Shown here: one piece after another, positions 30,869-42,843 of the stretch
Layout of the letters: each line of letters opens with the position of its first letter
Position numbering within the stretch: position 1 is the first letter of the stretch
The notes under the pieces: model-generated
Told to the model about the DNA's origin: nothing
The model's database searches: none
Seen by the model: only the letters and a program-made list of their open reading frames with translations
Translations under genes and position numbers: made by a program
NCBI GenBank assembly: GCA_033725935.1
Contig: MU867097.1
Span: 332,533 to 396,532, forward strand
Direction of reading: 5' to 3'
DNA: 64,000 nucleotides
DNA from: Cladorrhinum sp. PSN259
Lineage: Eukaryota > Ascomycota > Sordariomycetes > Sordariales > Podosporaceae

Positions 30869-32618
30869 GGTGATGACCCGGTCTGGAGGTTGTTGATGCT
30901 ATCTTGAAATTGCATCTTGATGATACTGTGTTCAGGTACCATATTGAACCGCTATAATAACAGTGTGGAGAACCACGTGGCGCCCCTGCCAGTCAAATTG
31001 CCTGCACCTTTTGTCGATGGTTATTAGGATTCCACCTTTCGTCCATCACGCGTTGCTCGACTCCAAGCGGATATCACCGCAGAAAGTGTGAACAAGAGGG
31101 CATAGCCACGATGTGTCAAGTCGAAATAGCGACAAGATAAACACTCGGATTTCTTTTACTCCTGGGCACGTCGGTCTGATGCCGTAGTTGGGGAAATCCG
31201 CAGCCAAATGTGGCAGTCCACGCGATGCCAACCGTCAGCGGTGGTAGGGATTACTGCTGTCAACGGATTGCTATCGCCAGATCTGGCAGAAGTCCAAGTT
31301 GAAGATCTGGGACTGCACTTCTCAAATGAGGAGTTATCTTTTCATTTTTAGACTTTGCTGCGAGTGGGTTTCACTCGGCAGTTGTGATCCGGGAATTTGG
31401 GATCAACTTTGGCTTTTACCCCCACCCTCTAGCTGTCTTGAACGATCGGCGATTTGGCACAACTGTCTTGAAAGCTTAAAACGCTTGGAAAGAACGACAT
31501 CTCTCGGCTTCGTTTTCTAGATTCTCAAAAAGGACGTTGAACCGAAAACTTCATTCGAGTCACACAACCCCAGATTTGCCCACTTCCATCCCACTCATTG
31601 TGTAACCAGGCGTCTCCGAGGCTTCCGTCTGCGCCTCTTCTTATTACACCAAAAGTGCGAAAGAAAGCAACGTCGTTGTGATTTTGGAATCACAAATTCT
31701 TTCCTTCCATCGCCAACAAATGCGACGAACGGGCCGATTATCTAAACTTGAATCCGAGCATGGACAAACCTTGAGGGGGTGATCATTCCCAATCCCGTAC
31801 TTTTGATGGCCCAAAACGCCAGCAATGAAAGAGAGGCTTATCTTCGCACATCTTTAAAAACCCGTCAACCCGTCTTCCGTTCGTTCACGATTCTTCGATG
31901 TCTGATGACTCATGTCTCCGTGTTGCACGGCATGTTTTTCGTCCGGTTGGGGTCTGCAGTGCCGCCCTTGGCTTTACCCTGGAAAAGTCCCCGTGGCGCG
32001 GCGGACACACGGACGAATCCGGAGATATACGCCATCACAACAACACAGCTTTGACACGTACATTACTAACCCACTAAGGTTATCAATCTCATCTGTAAGA
32101 CAGGCGTGCCCATGATTGTGGGGAATTCTCACCTAATCTGGTAATCCAGAACAATTCCTACGGGGCTCCCGACGAGATCATTGGACAGCGTCGGAAACAT
32201 TATCACATAATCAAAGACGACAGAATCCTTCCTCGTTTTTTAGAGTTGCATTTGGTGGCCCGGCAAATTTTGTGTCCGAGTACCGACGCCTGCAAGCCAC
32301 ACAGGCTCCTAATCTACTGTACCATTCAGCTGGAAAGGGGGGGGTACGCGGGGGGTGATGGGATAGCGTTGGCTGTGTCTTCAGATTGACTTCCTCCTTT
32401 GTTCATTTATCTCCGATGGCATCATTCAGCATGTCCGCTACCCCTGTTTGGGACTTTTGTAAAAAATTCAGCGGAAAGCTACCCCCCATGCCCTTGTTTG
32501 TAGTATAAGTCTCCCAGCCTGTCCCGCCCGATCGATAGAGCTGAGAGTTCTGCTTTGTGACCTTTTCTTTCCATGATCTTACCAAAACAGATTGGAGTTT
32601 ATTTTGAGGAATCCAATC
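30869..32618. other. Divergent intergenic region (RFT1 / MFS exporter)
   Basis: No gene is supported in 1.75 kb. Short frames at 31046-31231, 31299-31520 and 31779-32054 have no motifs. The length is generous for a promoter and would suit a regulated transporter gene at 32619, but no specific site can be named with confidence. Confidence 0.45.
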
Positions 32619-34525
32619 ATGGCCAGCAACAATCTTGACCTGCCAAAGGTGGCAGAGTCGCAAGCACCTACAATTGTTCCAGACTCTACCAGCATCTCTG
32701 ATGACGAGAAGAGATCCACCACGGATAAGACTGAGACAAATGAGAAGCCAGAACCAGTTGAATCATCAACCGAACAACCTACTCCTATCCCAACTACCCC
32801 TACCAAAGACAGCAACACCGAGAAACAAGAGAAACAATCCATCTCGTTAGCACGGAAGCAAACCGCCGCCTCAAATGCGGGAAGCAAATCTCTCCGACAA
32901 ATACAAACCCGCGAAGATGGAGAGGAATACCCCGAGGGGACGAGGCTTGGCCTCATCGTCCTCGCCCTCTGCCTCAGTGTTTTCGTCATGGCTCTGGGTA
33001 TGCACCCCTTCTGTTGCTCTATAACAGAACCTTCACTAACACACATGCAGACAACTCAATCATCTCAACAGCAATCCCCAAAATCACAGACCAATTCCAA
33101 TCCCTCCCCGACGTGGGCTGGTACGGCTCGGCCTACCTCCTCACCACCGCAGCCCTGCAACTCCTCTTTGGCAGATTTTATACCTTTTTCAGCATCAAAT
33201 GGGTTTACCTCATCGCAATCTTCATCTTCGAAGTCGGCTCCCTCATCTGTGCCGTGGCTAATAATTCTCTCACTTTAATCATGGGGCGCGCAATCGCAGG
33301 CATAGGCTCAGCCGGTATCTTCTCTGGCGCTCTCACCATCCTCGCCTATTCCGTCCCCTTGAACAAAAGACCCATCTACACCGGTGCCATCGGCTCCATG
33401 TACGGCTTGGCTTCCATCAGCGGGCCACTAATGGGCGGCGCCTTCACGGATCACGTAACCTGGCGCTGGTGCTTCTACATCAACTTGCCCATCGGTGCCG
33501 TCACCCTTCTGGTTATCGCCTTCTTCTTCCCGGACCCAAAGAGAAAGGAGATAGAGCAGAACAAAGCCCTGCCCTGGAAGACCAAGGTCTGGCAGTTCGA
33601 TCCCATCGGTACCCTAGTATTCATGCCTGCCATTATTTCTCTGCTGCTCGCCTTGCAGTGGGGAGGGACAGAGTACGACTGGAACTCGTGGAGGATCATC
33701 CTCTTGTTCTGCTTCTTCGCCGTGCTCATCATTGTTTTTGTTTTTGTGCAGTGGAAGCAGCAGGATTTAGCCACGGTCCCGCCCAGAATTTTCCTCAAGA
33801 GATCAGTTTGGAGTTCTGGTTTTTTCACCTTCTGCTTGGGCGGTGCCTTTTTGGGGTGCATTTACTACTTGCCTCTCTGGTTTCAGGCAGTCAAGGACGC
33901 GTCGGCCGTCAAGTCTGGCATCATGAACCTGCCGATGTTGATCTCGTTGGTTATTATCAGCGTGGTGGTTGGTGGTGTGGTGACGGTGTGGGGGTACTAC
34001 ACACCCTTTATGATTGTCACTGCGGTTCTGAGCACCATTGGATACGGCCTGATGACCACTTTTGAGCCGGACACCAGCGCGGGCAAGTGGATCGGGTATC
34101 AAATCCTGATCGGTTTGGGTATCGGTGCCGGTATGCAGCAACCCTTGATGGCGGTCCAGACCGTGTTGGACATCAAGGATGTTCCTACGGGCACTTCGGT
34201 CATTATCTTTTTGCAGACTCTCGGAGGAGCGCTGTTCGTGGCTGTCAGCCAGAATGTCTTTACAAACAAGCTGGTGGAGTATACGGCCAAGTACGCTCCC
34301 GAGGCGTTTGGCGGAGATTCGAGTTTGATCCTGATGGTTGGAGCTACGAGCGTCAAGGAGGCCATCCCTCCTCAGTTTTTGGATGGGATTGTTTTGGCGT
34401 ACAACGACGCGCTGATGCAGACCTTCCTTGTTTTTGTCATCTTGTCGGCGTTGAGCATCTTGGGGGCTGTTTTTGTCGAGTGGAAGAGTGTTAAAGGAAA
34501 GGCGGTTGACATGATTGCTGCTTAG
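32619..34525 (+). CDS. MFS multidrug/toxin exporter, DHA2 (14-TMS) type
   Basis: Two exons: 32619-32997 and 33051-34525, giving 617 aa. The 53-bp intron (GTATGC...CAG, phase 1) splits the first membrane helix and restores MAL-DNSIISTAIPKITDQF, the motif D1-like block of this family. About 100 residues of hydrophilic, Thr/Pro/Glu-rich N terminus precede the first helix. Fourteen hydrophobic segments follow, with MGRAIAGIGSAGIFSGAL and PIYTGAIGSMYGLASISGP as family blocks. These proton-driven antiporters export drugs or fungal metabolites across the plasma membrane. No biosynthetic genes lie beside it, so the substrate is unknown. Its left neighbour is RFT1 and its right neighbour is the tannase relic. 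Confidence 0.93.
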
Positions 34526-34981
34526 GGGGTTAAAACAAAAGATACCAGTGTTTTTTTCTTTTTCTTTTTTTTCCGGGAGAGCGGGGGGAAACGGCATGGG
34601 GGGCGGTTGACTTTGTGTTTTATTTGGGATGGATATACCGACGATAACCTTTGTGGATAGATAGAACTGTTTCTTTATATAATGTAATGAATCCCTACTT
34701 TCAAGAGTATGTATAACCTCGGCGTTCAAATTCTCTGCAATCTTTCGGATATCTTGCGATTCAAACACCAAGAATCTTCACTTCCACTCCCTATTAACTT
34801 CATTACATACTTTTCTTTATATCTATCCTTTTCATCACCCTTCAATCCTTCCACCATCTTTCTCTACATCTATTTCCAATCTTTCTATCCTCATACCTTA
34901 TCTTTCTCTATTTTTTTTATTCCTCTTCTTTCCTCTATCTATCCCTTCCACTCAAGTATGTACAGTATAGTTATCCCCTAA
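34526..34981. other. Convergent 3' region, no gene seen
   Basis: This AT- and CT-rich stretch lies between the MFS exporter stop and the end of the tannase relic. Pyrimidine runs dominate from 34790 to 34950 and nothing is coding-like. Confidence 0.45.
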
Positions 34982-37815
34982 TTATACCCCCCACCCACCC
35001 CTCCACCTCTCAATCTCAGCCACCCTCTCCCCTCCACTTGCCGGGTCCATCGCGTCCTTCCAAGTCCCAGCGACTATTTTATCGATTGGTTTTCCACGCC
35101 CGACCCAGTCAATCGTTTTATTCACGATATCGTCTTTGTCTCTTGGTGCCGGCTGTGAAGATAACGCCGCCTTCTGAAGAGCAGCACCAAAGTACCAGGG
35201 CGCGTTTGTGCCTCTACCTATACCTATGCCTATGCCTGCTCCTGCTCTTGCTGTTTCCTGCAATGTTCCAAAACAGTGTTGCATCCCAGGGACAAGGAAT
35301 AGACGTATAGAGTCGTCCTCCGTATTTGGTTTTACCTTTACTAATCCAGTCCCACCCTCCGTTATGTTCCGCTTCTCATCATTAATATAGCTCGCTACCT
35401 CCTCCAGTTCCTCTTGTTTTCTAAAAGCCCCAACGGTCTCATTATACAAGATCAACGTCCCGTTCATCGGAACCAACCCGTTCGCCATGCCGTGGTACAG
35501 CAGCACTTTGCCTCTTTTTTTCCTTCCGTACCGCGCCGTCCCCTCAAAGTCGTCAGCGGTTGCGTTTCCGGGATCCGTTTGCTCTGCTAACTCTATCAAG
35601 GACTCGTTGAACGCGTACGGATTCCCAGGTTGCTTCGTCCAAAAGGAAACGCCGTATGTATCCTAATCCAAAGGTCGAGACGGGATTTGAATTTGGGTTT
35701 GGGTTGTTGTTGTCAGTAGAGAGAGAGAAAGGAGGAGGGGCCACCGGGATTCCGAAGACGGGGATGGGGCCGGGTAGAGGCGTGTTTTGTTTCTGGGTAA
35801 TAAGGGGGAGTATATCTTTTGGAGGGTTTGAAGTTGGGGGTCCGGGTGAGGCAGGTGGTGGTGGTGTGATCTTAAGTAGGATTAAGTTTTAGGTTTGGGT
35901 ATAGCCTTTGTAAGTAGAGGAGGAAGGTCCATCCCTAGAAATCTCTAAATATTCGGAAAGATTCATAACTATTTAAAAAGCAATTAGACTGTACTTTTTT
36001 TAAGGCCAGTAAAGGGTTATTTTCGTTCTATGACGACACTCTAATCGTTAAGCTACCGCTGTCAACTAATGAGGAATTTGAACGAAGCTGATGGATCTTC
36101 CATCTGAGTACAACAGCTTCCCCTTCCTCGTTGAATGGCACAACGGGCCCCTTTTCGCGAATGAACTTCGGAAGCGGGTAATTAATCACTCCTGATCCCA
36201 GTGGGTATGTCACGAAGAAGGACAATCAGGGGATTACCTCGAAGGAATTGAAGCGTCAAGATGGTACAGATTAATTGGCGTTAGAGAACAAGATGTACCC
36301 TGGGGTTGTCTTGACTTCACTCACTGATAAAGGGGAGGCGGGCTCCCACGTATCCGCGGGCATTAAAGTTAGAAAAGGCGAAGAGGTTAGATTGATAGGT
36401 TCATTTTATAACTGGCAGGACCAGTACGACAAGAAGCCAGATTTGCTGGGGAAAGATACCCCAGAGGCCAGGCAATCGCCTCGTACCGGGCCACTCAAGG
36501 AACACCCAGCACGCCGTTTGGATATGTCAGGGAACGAATCGGCTTGGCAGATATCGTGTTGATCCAGATGGACGACGGCATTGACTTCAACAATGATTTT
36601 ATGGAGTTTGAAGCAACAGCAAAAATAATTCTTCCATCTGTGGACATAAAGAAGAACGACCTGTTCTTCATGGACGGCTTTATAACGGGGAAGCAATAGC
36701 TGTTGGTACGTGGCCGCCGTGTCATATTCAAGACTAAAGTCATGCAAGTGCCAGACGGAAGTAACAGGCCGCAAAAATTGCTGTTTGGTGATGAGGATGA
36801 GGAAGGAGAAGGAGAAGAGGGGCAGAGAAGCCCAGAGAAATCCGGACGGCAGAGGTCTGGTCTGGAAATTATGTCGTCTGTCTTCCCGTCCAGATCATCA
36901 CATTGTTTCGTTACGTGAGAGGCAATGACGGGAAACATCTCTGCGGGGATATGAGAAGGTGAGGTTTGTGGAAGATTGTTCAGCCCAACCTTTCCCCCCC
37001 CCCAAAAAAAAAAAATAAGCCCGCTGAGCTTTCTTTCTCGCGTATCAACAAGAGATATCAATGAGACTTACCCAAGCCAAGTACGGATTCAGGTGAGTAG
37101 TCCACCACGCGGGCGCGCCGACAATAACACCGTCAAACGTCTCGGGGAGTTGCTGGATTTCCTTCAGACCCTGTCTGCCCCCCGTAGAACACCCACTAAA
37201 ATAGGAGTACTTTGGTTTCTGTCCATAGTATGCGGCTACGAGTTATGTCCCGTGTCCGTGGAAACGGATGCCATGTTGTTTTGTGAACCGGTTGCCCTGA
37301 GAGTTATGGAGCAGTGATGTCAGTATTTTTGTCATGGGTGAGAAAGAAAAGGGGTTATGAGTTGGTTATAAAGTGACAAGGGGGTTTGACATACATATCC
37401 AACCAGTTGATACCACCAGCGAACCCTCCATTTCCTACCATTAAAAATCTCGAGTCATAATTATCTGGCAGAAAAGTCCAAAGCGGTAACTGCTTGGTGG
37501 GGAACTCTGGACGTTGACGGTGACGGCGCAGAGTGATGGGAGGTCTTGGAGAACTTCTGGGTAGGCCGGGTTGGACGGTCCTTCATCGTATGCGCCTCCT
37601 TCTGGCACTCGATCGACTTTCTCGAGGGTGGCTTCTGAAGGAAGAACCGAAGCGAAGGATTCTCGATTACATTGCAAGGTCGATCTTGGTGCTGGTGCAT
37701 TTATTCGTCTCGTGTCTTTTGGGAACAACTTGAAGTAGTGAAGGGGTAGTGCGAAGATGGGTTGGAAGGCAAGGAGGATTCCTGTCAAGATTGCTGTTAA
37801 TACAGTAACTGTCAT
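34982..37815 (-). pseudogene. Decayed tannase/feruloyl esterase-family gene
   Basis: The N-terminal part starts at ATG 37815 with a signal peptide and keeps tannase blocks (GGAYDEGPSNPAYPEVLQDL; LPSLCAVTV). A one-base loss near 37464 breaks the frame between YRFGLF and LPDNYDSRF. After GGINWLDM an intron-like GTATGT begins. The piece MASVSTDTGHNS then runs into a stop and joins AYYGQKPKYSYFSGCSTGG with a segment missing, yet the nucleophile motif GCSTGG survives. Homology fades near 36800. The C-terminal part lies at about 35880-34982 with another one-base frameshift near 35622, and keeps the final His/Cys (GMQHCFG). The motif expected as HGxxD reads HGMAN, so the catalytic Asp is Asn. Active members hydrolyse tannin or feruloyl esters outside the cell; this copy cannot. 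Confidence 0.82.
36091..36790 (+). pseudogene. Decayed + strand gene lodged inside the tannase relic
   Basis: Protein-like pieces read on the + strand. Frame 0 from 36091 gives MDLPSEYNSFPFLVEWHNGP up to a TGA at 36193, then WVCHEEGQSGDYLEGIEAS up to a TGA at 36325. Frame +1 at about 36300-36410 gives LTDKGEAGSHVSAGIKVRKG. Frame 0 again, from about 36412, gives FGYVRERIGLADIVLIQMDD and NDLFFMDGFITGKQ up to a TAG at 36697, beyond which VRGRRVIFKTKVMQV continues. The pieces resemble a fungal protein type of unknown function with a VRERIG-xxDI block. Several stops could come from C-to-T changes. It separates the two halves of the tannase relic. The family is not named with confidence. Confidence 0.6.
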
Positions 37816-38299
37816 GATTACAATGTTTTGGGTTATATGTAAGACATTGATAGTTCCTGTATTAATTTTTCAAATGTATGACCACCACACTCGAGGCCTT
37901 ATATAGACATTCTTGTTGACAAATCATGAACCCCGAGATAGATACCGACGCCGAGCAGAGCTCAGACATTCGAGAGATGCTGGCGAGAGACTTACCAAAG
38001 CCTCGCCACAATGCGTGATATAACTCAAGTGACGTTATTCCCGTCAATTCCATAACCGGTAGGCGCCAATCCTTCCCCATGATTCAAGAGATGCAAATTG
38101 GCTTCCCAATAGTACGTCCTAACCATCTAGATTTGATCAGATGACAAAAGTCGGCAATCTGATCTCTTGAGATAAAGCCATCACAATCAACCGCTGAAGT
38201 TTATCCAACCAAACATGAGGCGAACGGTGACGAAAGAAATGTGGGAACAAACAAGGTCTCTCTCGTAAACATCCGTATCCACCGCCCCCCTTAGCCGTT
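37816..38299. other. Intergenic region, no gene seen
   Basis: This is the former promoter region of the tannase relic and the 3' flank of the MFS permease gene. Only short frames without motifs are present. Confidence 0.45.
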
Positions 38300-39977
38300 C
38301 TATAACTTGTACAACTTGACCACCTCGCCCTCCCGCTTCCCTTCCAGCAACCTCTTATTCTTCCACCCATAAAACACCCTCAGCCCAACAATTCCCACAA
38401 AACAAAAGAACAGCATGCCCGCGTTGACCCAGTGTCCAGTCGGATACCCACGTCCCCTTTCCTCGGCTTTGTAAATCCACACTCCCGGCATCTGTCCCAG
38501 TCCAGCTCCAATACTCACGTTGATGGCAATAGCCAATCCGACAGAAGCAGTCGAGTACATGGTCGACGTGAGCCATCCCAAAAGTGGGGGGATACACGCA
38601 AAAGCTCCGGCCGAGGCAACGATCAGACATCCGTATCTCTCCAAGTATGACTCTGGCGGTAACAAAGCAGAAGCCATGAACCCGATAGCACCCATTAGTG
38701 CCAAAGCAGCACTGTGTGCCCCTCTGGCATTGAAGTGATCTGCCGACCACGCAACGATAATTTGTGTCACTGTTTACAAGTCAACATCAACCCGCTTCCC
38801 CCCTTTTTTTTGGGTGAGCACAGAAGTTGAAAAAATAATAACTCACCATAAGCAGCCACATAAGGCGGAACAGTCATCAACTGGGCCCTCAAATCTTTAT
38901 ACCCCAATCCGGCCGTGATCGCGGGCGTAAAGAGCGACAAGCTGCTAAACGGCACCGAAACACCAAAGTAGACCGCGTAGTGCCCGTACAGTCTCCAGTC
39001 CGTCAGCGTCTTTTTCGCGTCCTCCCACGTCATGCTCTTTTCTCCGCTCTGGCTCCCTTCACCTTTTAGTCTCTCAACGGCGATTTCTTTCTCCCTCGGT
39101 TTCAAAAAGTATGCCGTCTCCGGGTAATCTGGCAGCAAGAACCAGACCATAACTGCGCTGACGCAGCTCGGTATCCCCTCGAGAATAAAGAGCCACCTCC
39201 AGGCCGAGAGACCCTGCACTCCGTTCATCCCTTTTCCTACGCTGTAAGCTATCGCGCCTCCAAAGGCTCCGGCGAGCGTCGCCGAGGCGAGGATGAGCGC
39301 CACGCGGACGGAGCGCTCGTCCGTGCGGTACCAGAAGGTGAGGTAGTAGACCAAGCCGGGGAAGAGGCCCGCTTCGAAGGCTCCGAGGAGGAAGCGGACG
39401 CCCGCCGTGGCCGAGAAGGTCTGCACGCCGCCCAGGCCGATGGTTATTGTCCCCCACGAAAACATGAGGAAGGCGAGCCACCTGCTGGGCCTCATCTTCT
39501 TCAGCATGACGTTGCTCCCGACCTCGAACGTCGCGTAGCCCACCAGGAAAACCATCAGCGCGATGTTGAACTGGTACTGGCTCGCCCCGATCTCGGTCTG
39601 CATGTCGTTTTTTGTCGACGAATTCAGTATCCGTGCATTTCCAATATTTGAACGGTCCTTAATTATCCACAACAGTGAGCAATCTTTTTTCTTTTTCTTT
39701 TCTTTTTTTTGTAAAAAAGGCAACTTACGAGGTAACACAACAAGTATATAAACGCACAAAGCGGAATAATCGTCAGGTCCTGTTTCAGTAGCAGTGCTCT
39801 TTCTTCTTTTTGCGAGTAAGTGACGACCGACACCAAATCAGTCGTCGGTGACTGTTCCAGTTTCTGTTCTTCATATTCTTTCTCCTGCTGTGGTTCGAGA
39901 ATCGGAGGGGTGTGTTTTATTGGTCCGAGTCCGACATCTTGAGGAGGAAATGTGGTGGTGGTGGGCGGTTCTTTCAT
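38300..39977 (-). CDS. MFS permease of the anion:cation symporter (Dal5/allantoate permease-like) type
   Basis: Three exons: 39977-39729, 39657-38847 and 38769-38300, giving 509 aa. The two introns (71 and 77 bp) have GTAAGT/GTGAGT donors and AAG/CAG acceptors. The start is ATG 39977 (context TTGACAATGA). The N-terminal 60 residues are hydrophilic. The family signature appears as YLLCYL-DRSNIGNARI across intron 1. FEVGSNVMLKKMRPSRW and RFLLGAFEAGLFPGLVYYLT follow, and WRWLFILEGIPS ends the first half. About twelve membrane helices are visible. Fungal members import small organic anions such as allantoate, nicotinate, pantothenate or sugar acids by proton symport. The substrate cannot be read from the sequence. 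Confidence 0.92.
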
Positions 39978-40853
39978 TGTCAAGTTATCAGTCTTTTTAT
40001 TATTTTTGTTTATTTTACTGGCGGTGAGATTTCACAGTCTGTGATTTGAGATGAGAGACGCTGCAGAAATGAAAAAAAAGAGGAAGAAAAAAAAAACCCG
40101 TTTCTTGATCGGCCGGACAGAGAATTGGGGGCACTATACCATAAAATATAACGGTTTCTAATATCGAGGGTCGAATTTAGGGGAGGTAACACAATTTAAC
40201 TAATATCCGGCATCCAACATGCTGCACGCTGTACACTGCATGAAAGCTTGATGCAACCACAAGTCATTAATTCCATTGGGAACTAAGGGTACGAGGGGTC
40301 ACGGCAACGACGGCCGGCAGATCTCCTACTCTTCTCTAACTGGCGGTATGTCTATCATTGCCGGATTTGTTACGTTACTTTAGACATGCAGCTACATAAT
40401 AGGGCGGTCAAAAAAACAGCCTACCAAAATAGGAGAAAGTATTTGGGGGGAAGGAATCACCTACCAGATTCGAGATGGATGTAGTGACATTGAAGGATTA
40501 GCTTTGCCGATACGGATATATTGATCCAGATTTCTTCAAACATTTTACTTTGTCATCTAACACCATCAAATCCAAAAAAGACCAAAAAGGGTTATTAACA
40601 AAACGCAACTATCTAACAGCTAGGACTGATTATAAACAGACCTAACAAAAAAAGTAAAAAGTCCCTAATAATAATCATGAATATGACTTTGCCTCTAACT
40701 ACCACTGGATCCATGCCCATGCCCATGCCCATGCCATACCTGGTACTACCAATATCCTAACCAATTCTCATCAAAACCACTAACTCATGATTATTATCAT
40801 ACTTCGACACGTCCAATGCTCCATAATAATCAGACTTGTGCCATCCTTGTCCC
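39978..40853. other. Intergenic region between two minus-strand genes
   Basis: This contains the promoter of the MFS permease and the 3' flank of the next gene. A short (CCATGC)n tandem run lies near 40711-40735. Poly-A/T tracts occur at 40070-40098. No gene is supported. Confidence 0.45.
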
Positions 40854-42843
40854 CTACGAGCATTCCTCACCGGCACCACCACCACTACCATCACCAACAT
40901 CCACCCCAAACCCAGCAATCCTCATACGCGGACTCACCCGTCTCGGCTCATCCTCCTCATCAATAGCTCTAGCAGAAGCAGGAGTAAAATTTCTCGTCCG
41001 CTTTGTACCACCACCACCACCACTGCCGCCGCCTCCAATATTCGTCGTCTCAGCCAACAAGCCAACTCCCCCAGTCGTAGTCAGAATTTCACCCGAAGCA
41101 TTCCTCGAACAGTTCCCCGAAAACACTGCAGGTGCCACATTCTCCCTTCCTCCGATGGCAACTCCCCCTCCAGCGTTCTTATCCTCCAGAACCGACTCAC
41201 CACTGTCGCTCGACAAAGGTGAATGATCCAACCCATCATCCACTTGGTTCTGAGAAAACTTTCTCGCACCCCCACTACTCTCACCACCGCCTCTAATACC
41301 ACCATCACCGCCTCTAATACCACCATCACCGCCCCTGATTTCACCAAGCATCGGACTCTGCGACTGTACGTCCATAAAACCTCCCGCAAGCCCCAACCTA
41401 GCCCTCATGAAATTCTCCTGCTGCACCCCAATCGGCAACTGTTTAACAGCCTGATGGTTGTTGTTCAGGTAATTATGAGCCCACAACGAAGAACCTCCAC
41501 CAATATCACTGACCCCAAGCTGATCAAACCCCTCCCCAGCGCCAGTGATGGGAGTATTAGTAGGTGCCTTCATCCCTCCAATCTTTCCAACACTCATCAA
41601 GACATCATCAGACGAACCCATACCATCCGATGAAATATTCATCGATTCTCCGCAATGGCCGTGGAGATTCGTCACTGGAAAAGCGTAATCGTGCATGCTA
41701 GAATCAGCTGACGATCCTTGCTGCTGTCTTCCGAAGCCGTTGTTACGCTGTGCAGAACCCATCACACCGGGCCACAGCCCCGTGCTATCAGTCCTGCCCC
41801 CACACTGGTTCGTAATGTTGGCAGCCACCCACTCCAGGTAGGCGCCCTCAGTAAACGGATCCTGAGCAGGCTGAAGCCCAAACAAACCCCCAGGACCAGT
41901 ACCGAAACCCTGACCACTGTTCCTAGCAAAGTATGTCGAGGACGTAGGTGTCATCTGTGAGAAGGCCTGTTGCTGCTGCCCAAGCAAAGGACTGCCCATA
42001 GTCATCGGGAACCCGCCCTGGCTCTTGACATTCCTGAGAAACATATTCTTTCTCCGCGGTGAATGAGCATGAGATTCCCCGCCGTCATCCATGTTATACG
42101 TCGGCACCACCACAGAACCTGGCATTGGAGAACCCGAGTTGCTGTTGTCGAGTTGAGGAGTGATGGTGCGACGCCACATCGAAGGGTTGGGCCAGGCAAT
42201 ACCGGTGCTCTCGAGGATTTCTTGCCACAAGCTGTCAGAAACGCATCGCCGTGGAAGACAAGAAAAAGAAAAACTTACCGATGGGGGCATGCTGAAAAGA
42301 AAAACAAACAACATTCTTGACCCTCTCAATCGGCACGCTCAACGAATCCCTCGGGAACCCCTCACTAATCACCACCTTGATCCGTCCAACATCATCACCA
42401 GGGTTCCAGTGGCTCTGAAACAACAACTCCCGTCGAAACACGGGGAACCTCAACCGCTCAATCTCACCCGTCTTTGTGAACTCAAAGGTATTCGTAACCA
42501 ACTTTGGTCCGTTAAACTCCCTATCAAACACCGCACTCGCCACAAACCGTCCATCAAGCAAAACCCTCGCCTCAAATCTCACAAGGTCCGTGTGCTTGCT
42601 GTACGCTCGCGTGAAGGCCGAAATCTTGGGGTGTTTCCAGTTGTGAATCGAGATCTGGAAGGCGTTGCCGGCTGTAAGGCTGGGGATGAAGCAAGTCATG
42701 ACCGGCATCGACGAGGCCGCGCCGTGGATGTGGGAAAGCTCCAAGTCCGGAACGACATGGCAGGCCACCTTGAATTCCTTGAAGGGGATCTTGGCGTCCC
42801 GACCCGCCGGGAAGAGAATCACGTCCCAGTCGTCGTAGCGCAT
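40854..42843 (-). CDS. Fungal conserved protein with ordered N-terminal half and Gly/Ser/Asn-rich C terminus
   Basis: Two exons: 42843-42279 and 42220-40854, giving 643 aa. The 58-bp intron uses GTAAGT and the acceptor GGCAAG, which restores SFQHAPI-EILESTGIAWPN; the CAG ten bases earlier would break the frame. Residues 1-215 look like one folded domain (MRYDDWDVILFPAGRDAKIP; FEARVLLDGRFVASAVFD; SVPIERVKNVVCFSFQHAP). I remember similar N-terminal halves in filamentous ascomycetes, with no known activity. Residues 215-643 are low-complexity with Gly, Asn, Gln and Ser, and include a 7-residue tandem repeat near 41276-41340. No signal peptide or membrane span is seen, so it is probably cytosolic or nuclear. 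Confidence 0.82.
41277..41340 (-). repeat. 21-bp coding tandem repeat (IRGGDGG units)
   Basis: On the + strand CCTCTAATACCACCATCACC(G) occurs in direct tandem copies followed by a degenerate third copy. In the minus-strand protein this gives repeated IRGGDGG heptads inside the disordered C terminus. Unit length is a multiple of three, so copy-number changes would keep the frame. Confidence 0.85.

Noticed and set aside
36000..36070. Minus-strand string GGTAGCTTAACGATTAGAG resembling a tRNA D arm
   Set aside because: No matching T arm with a GTTCRA-type loop or paired acceptor stem follows at the right distance, so it is not called a tRNA.
32619..39977. Possible secondary-metabolite or catabolic cluster (two MFS transporters around an esterase)
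   Set aside because: No synthase, P450, transcription factor or other enzyme gene lies between them, and the esterase is a relic, so a working cluster is not supported.
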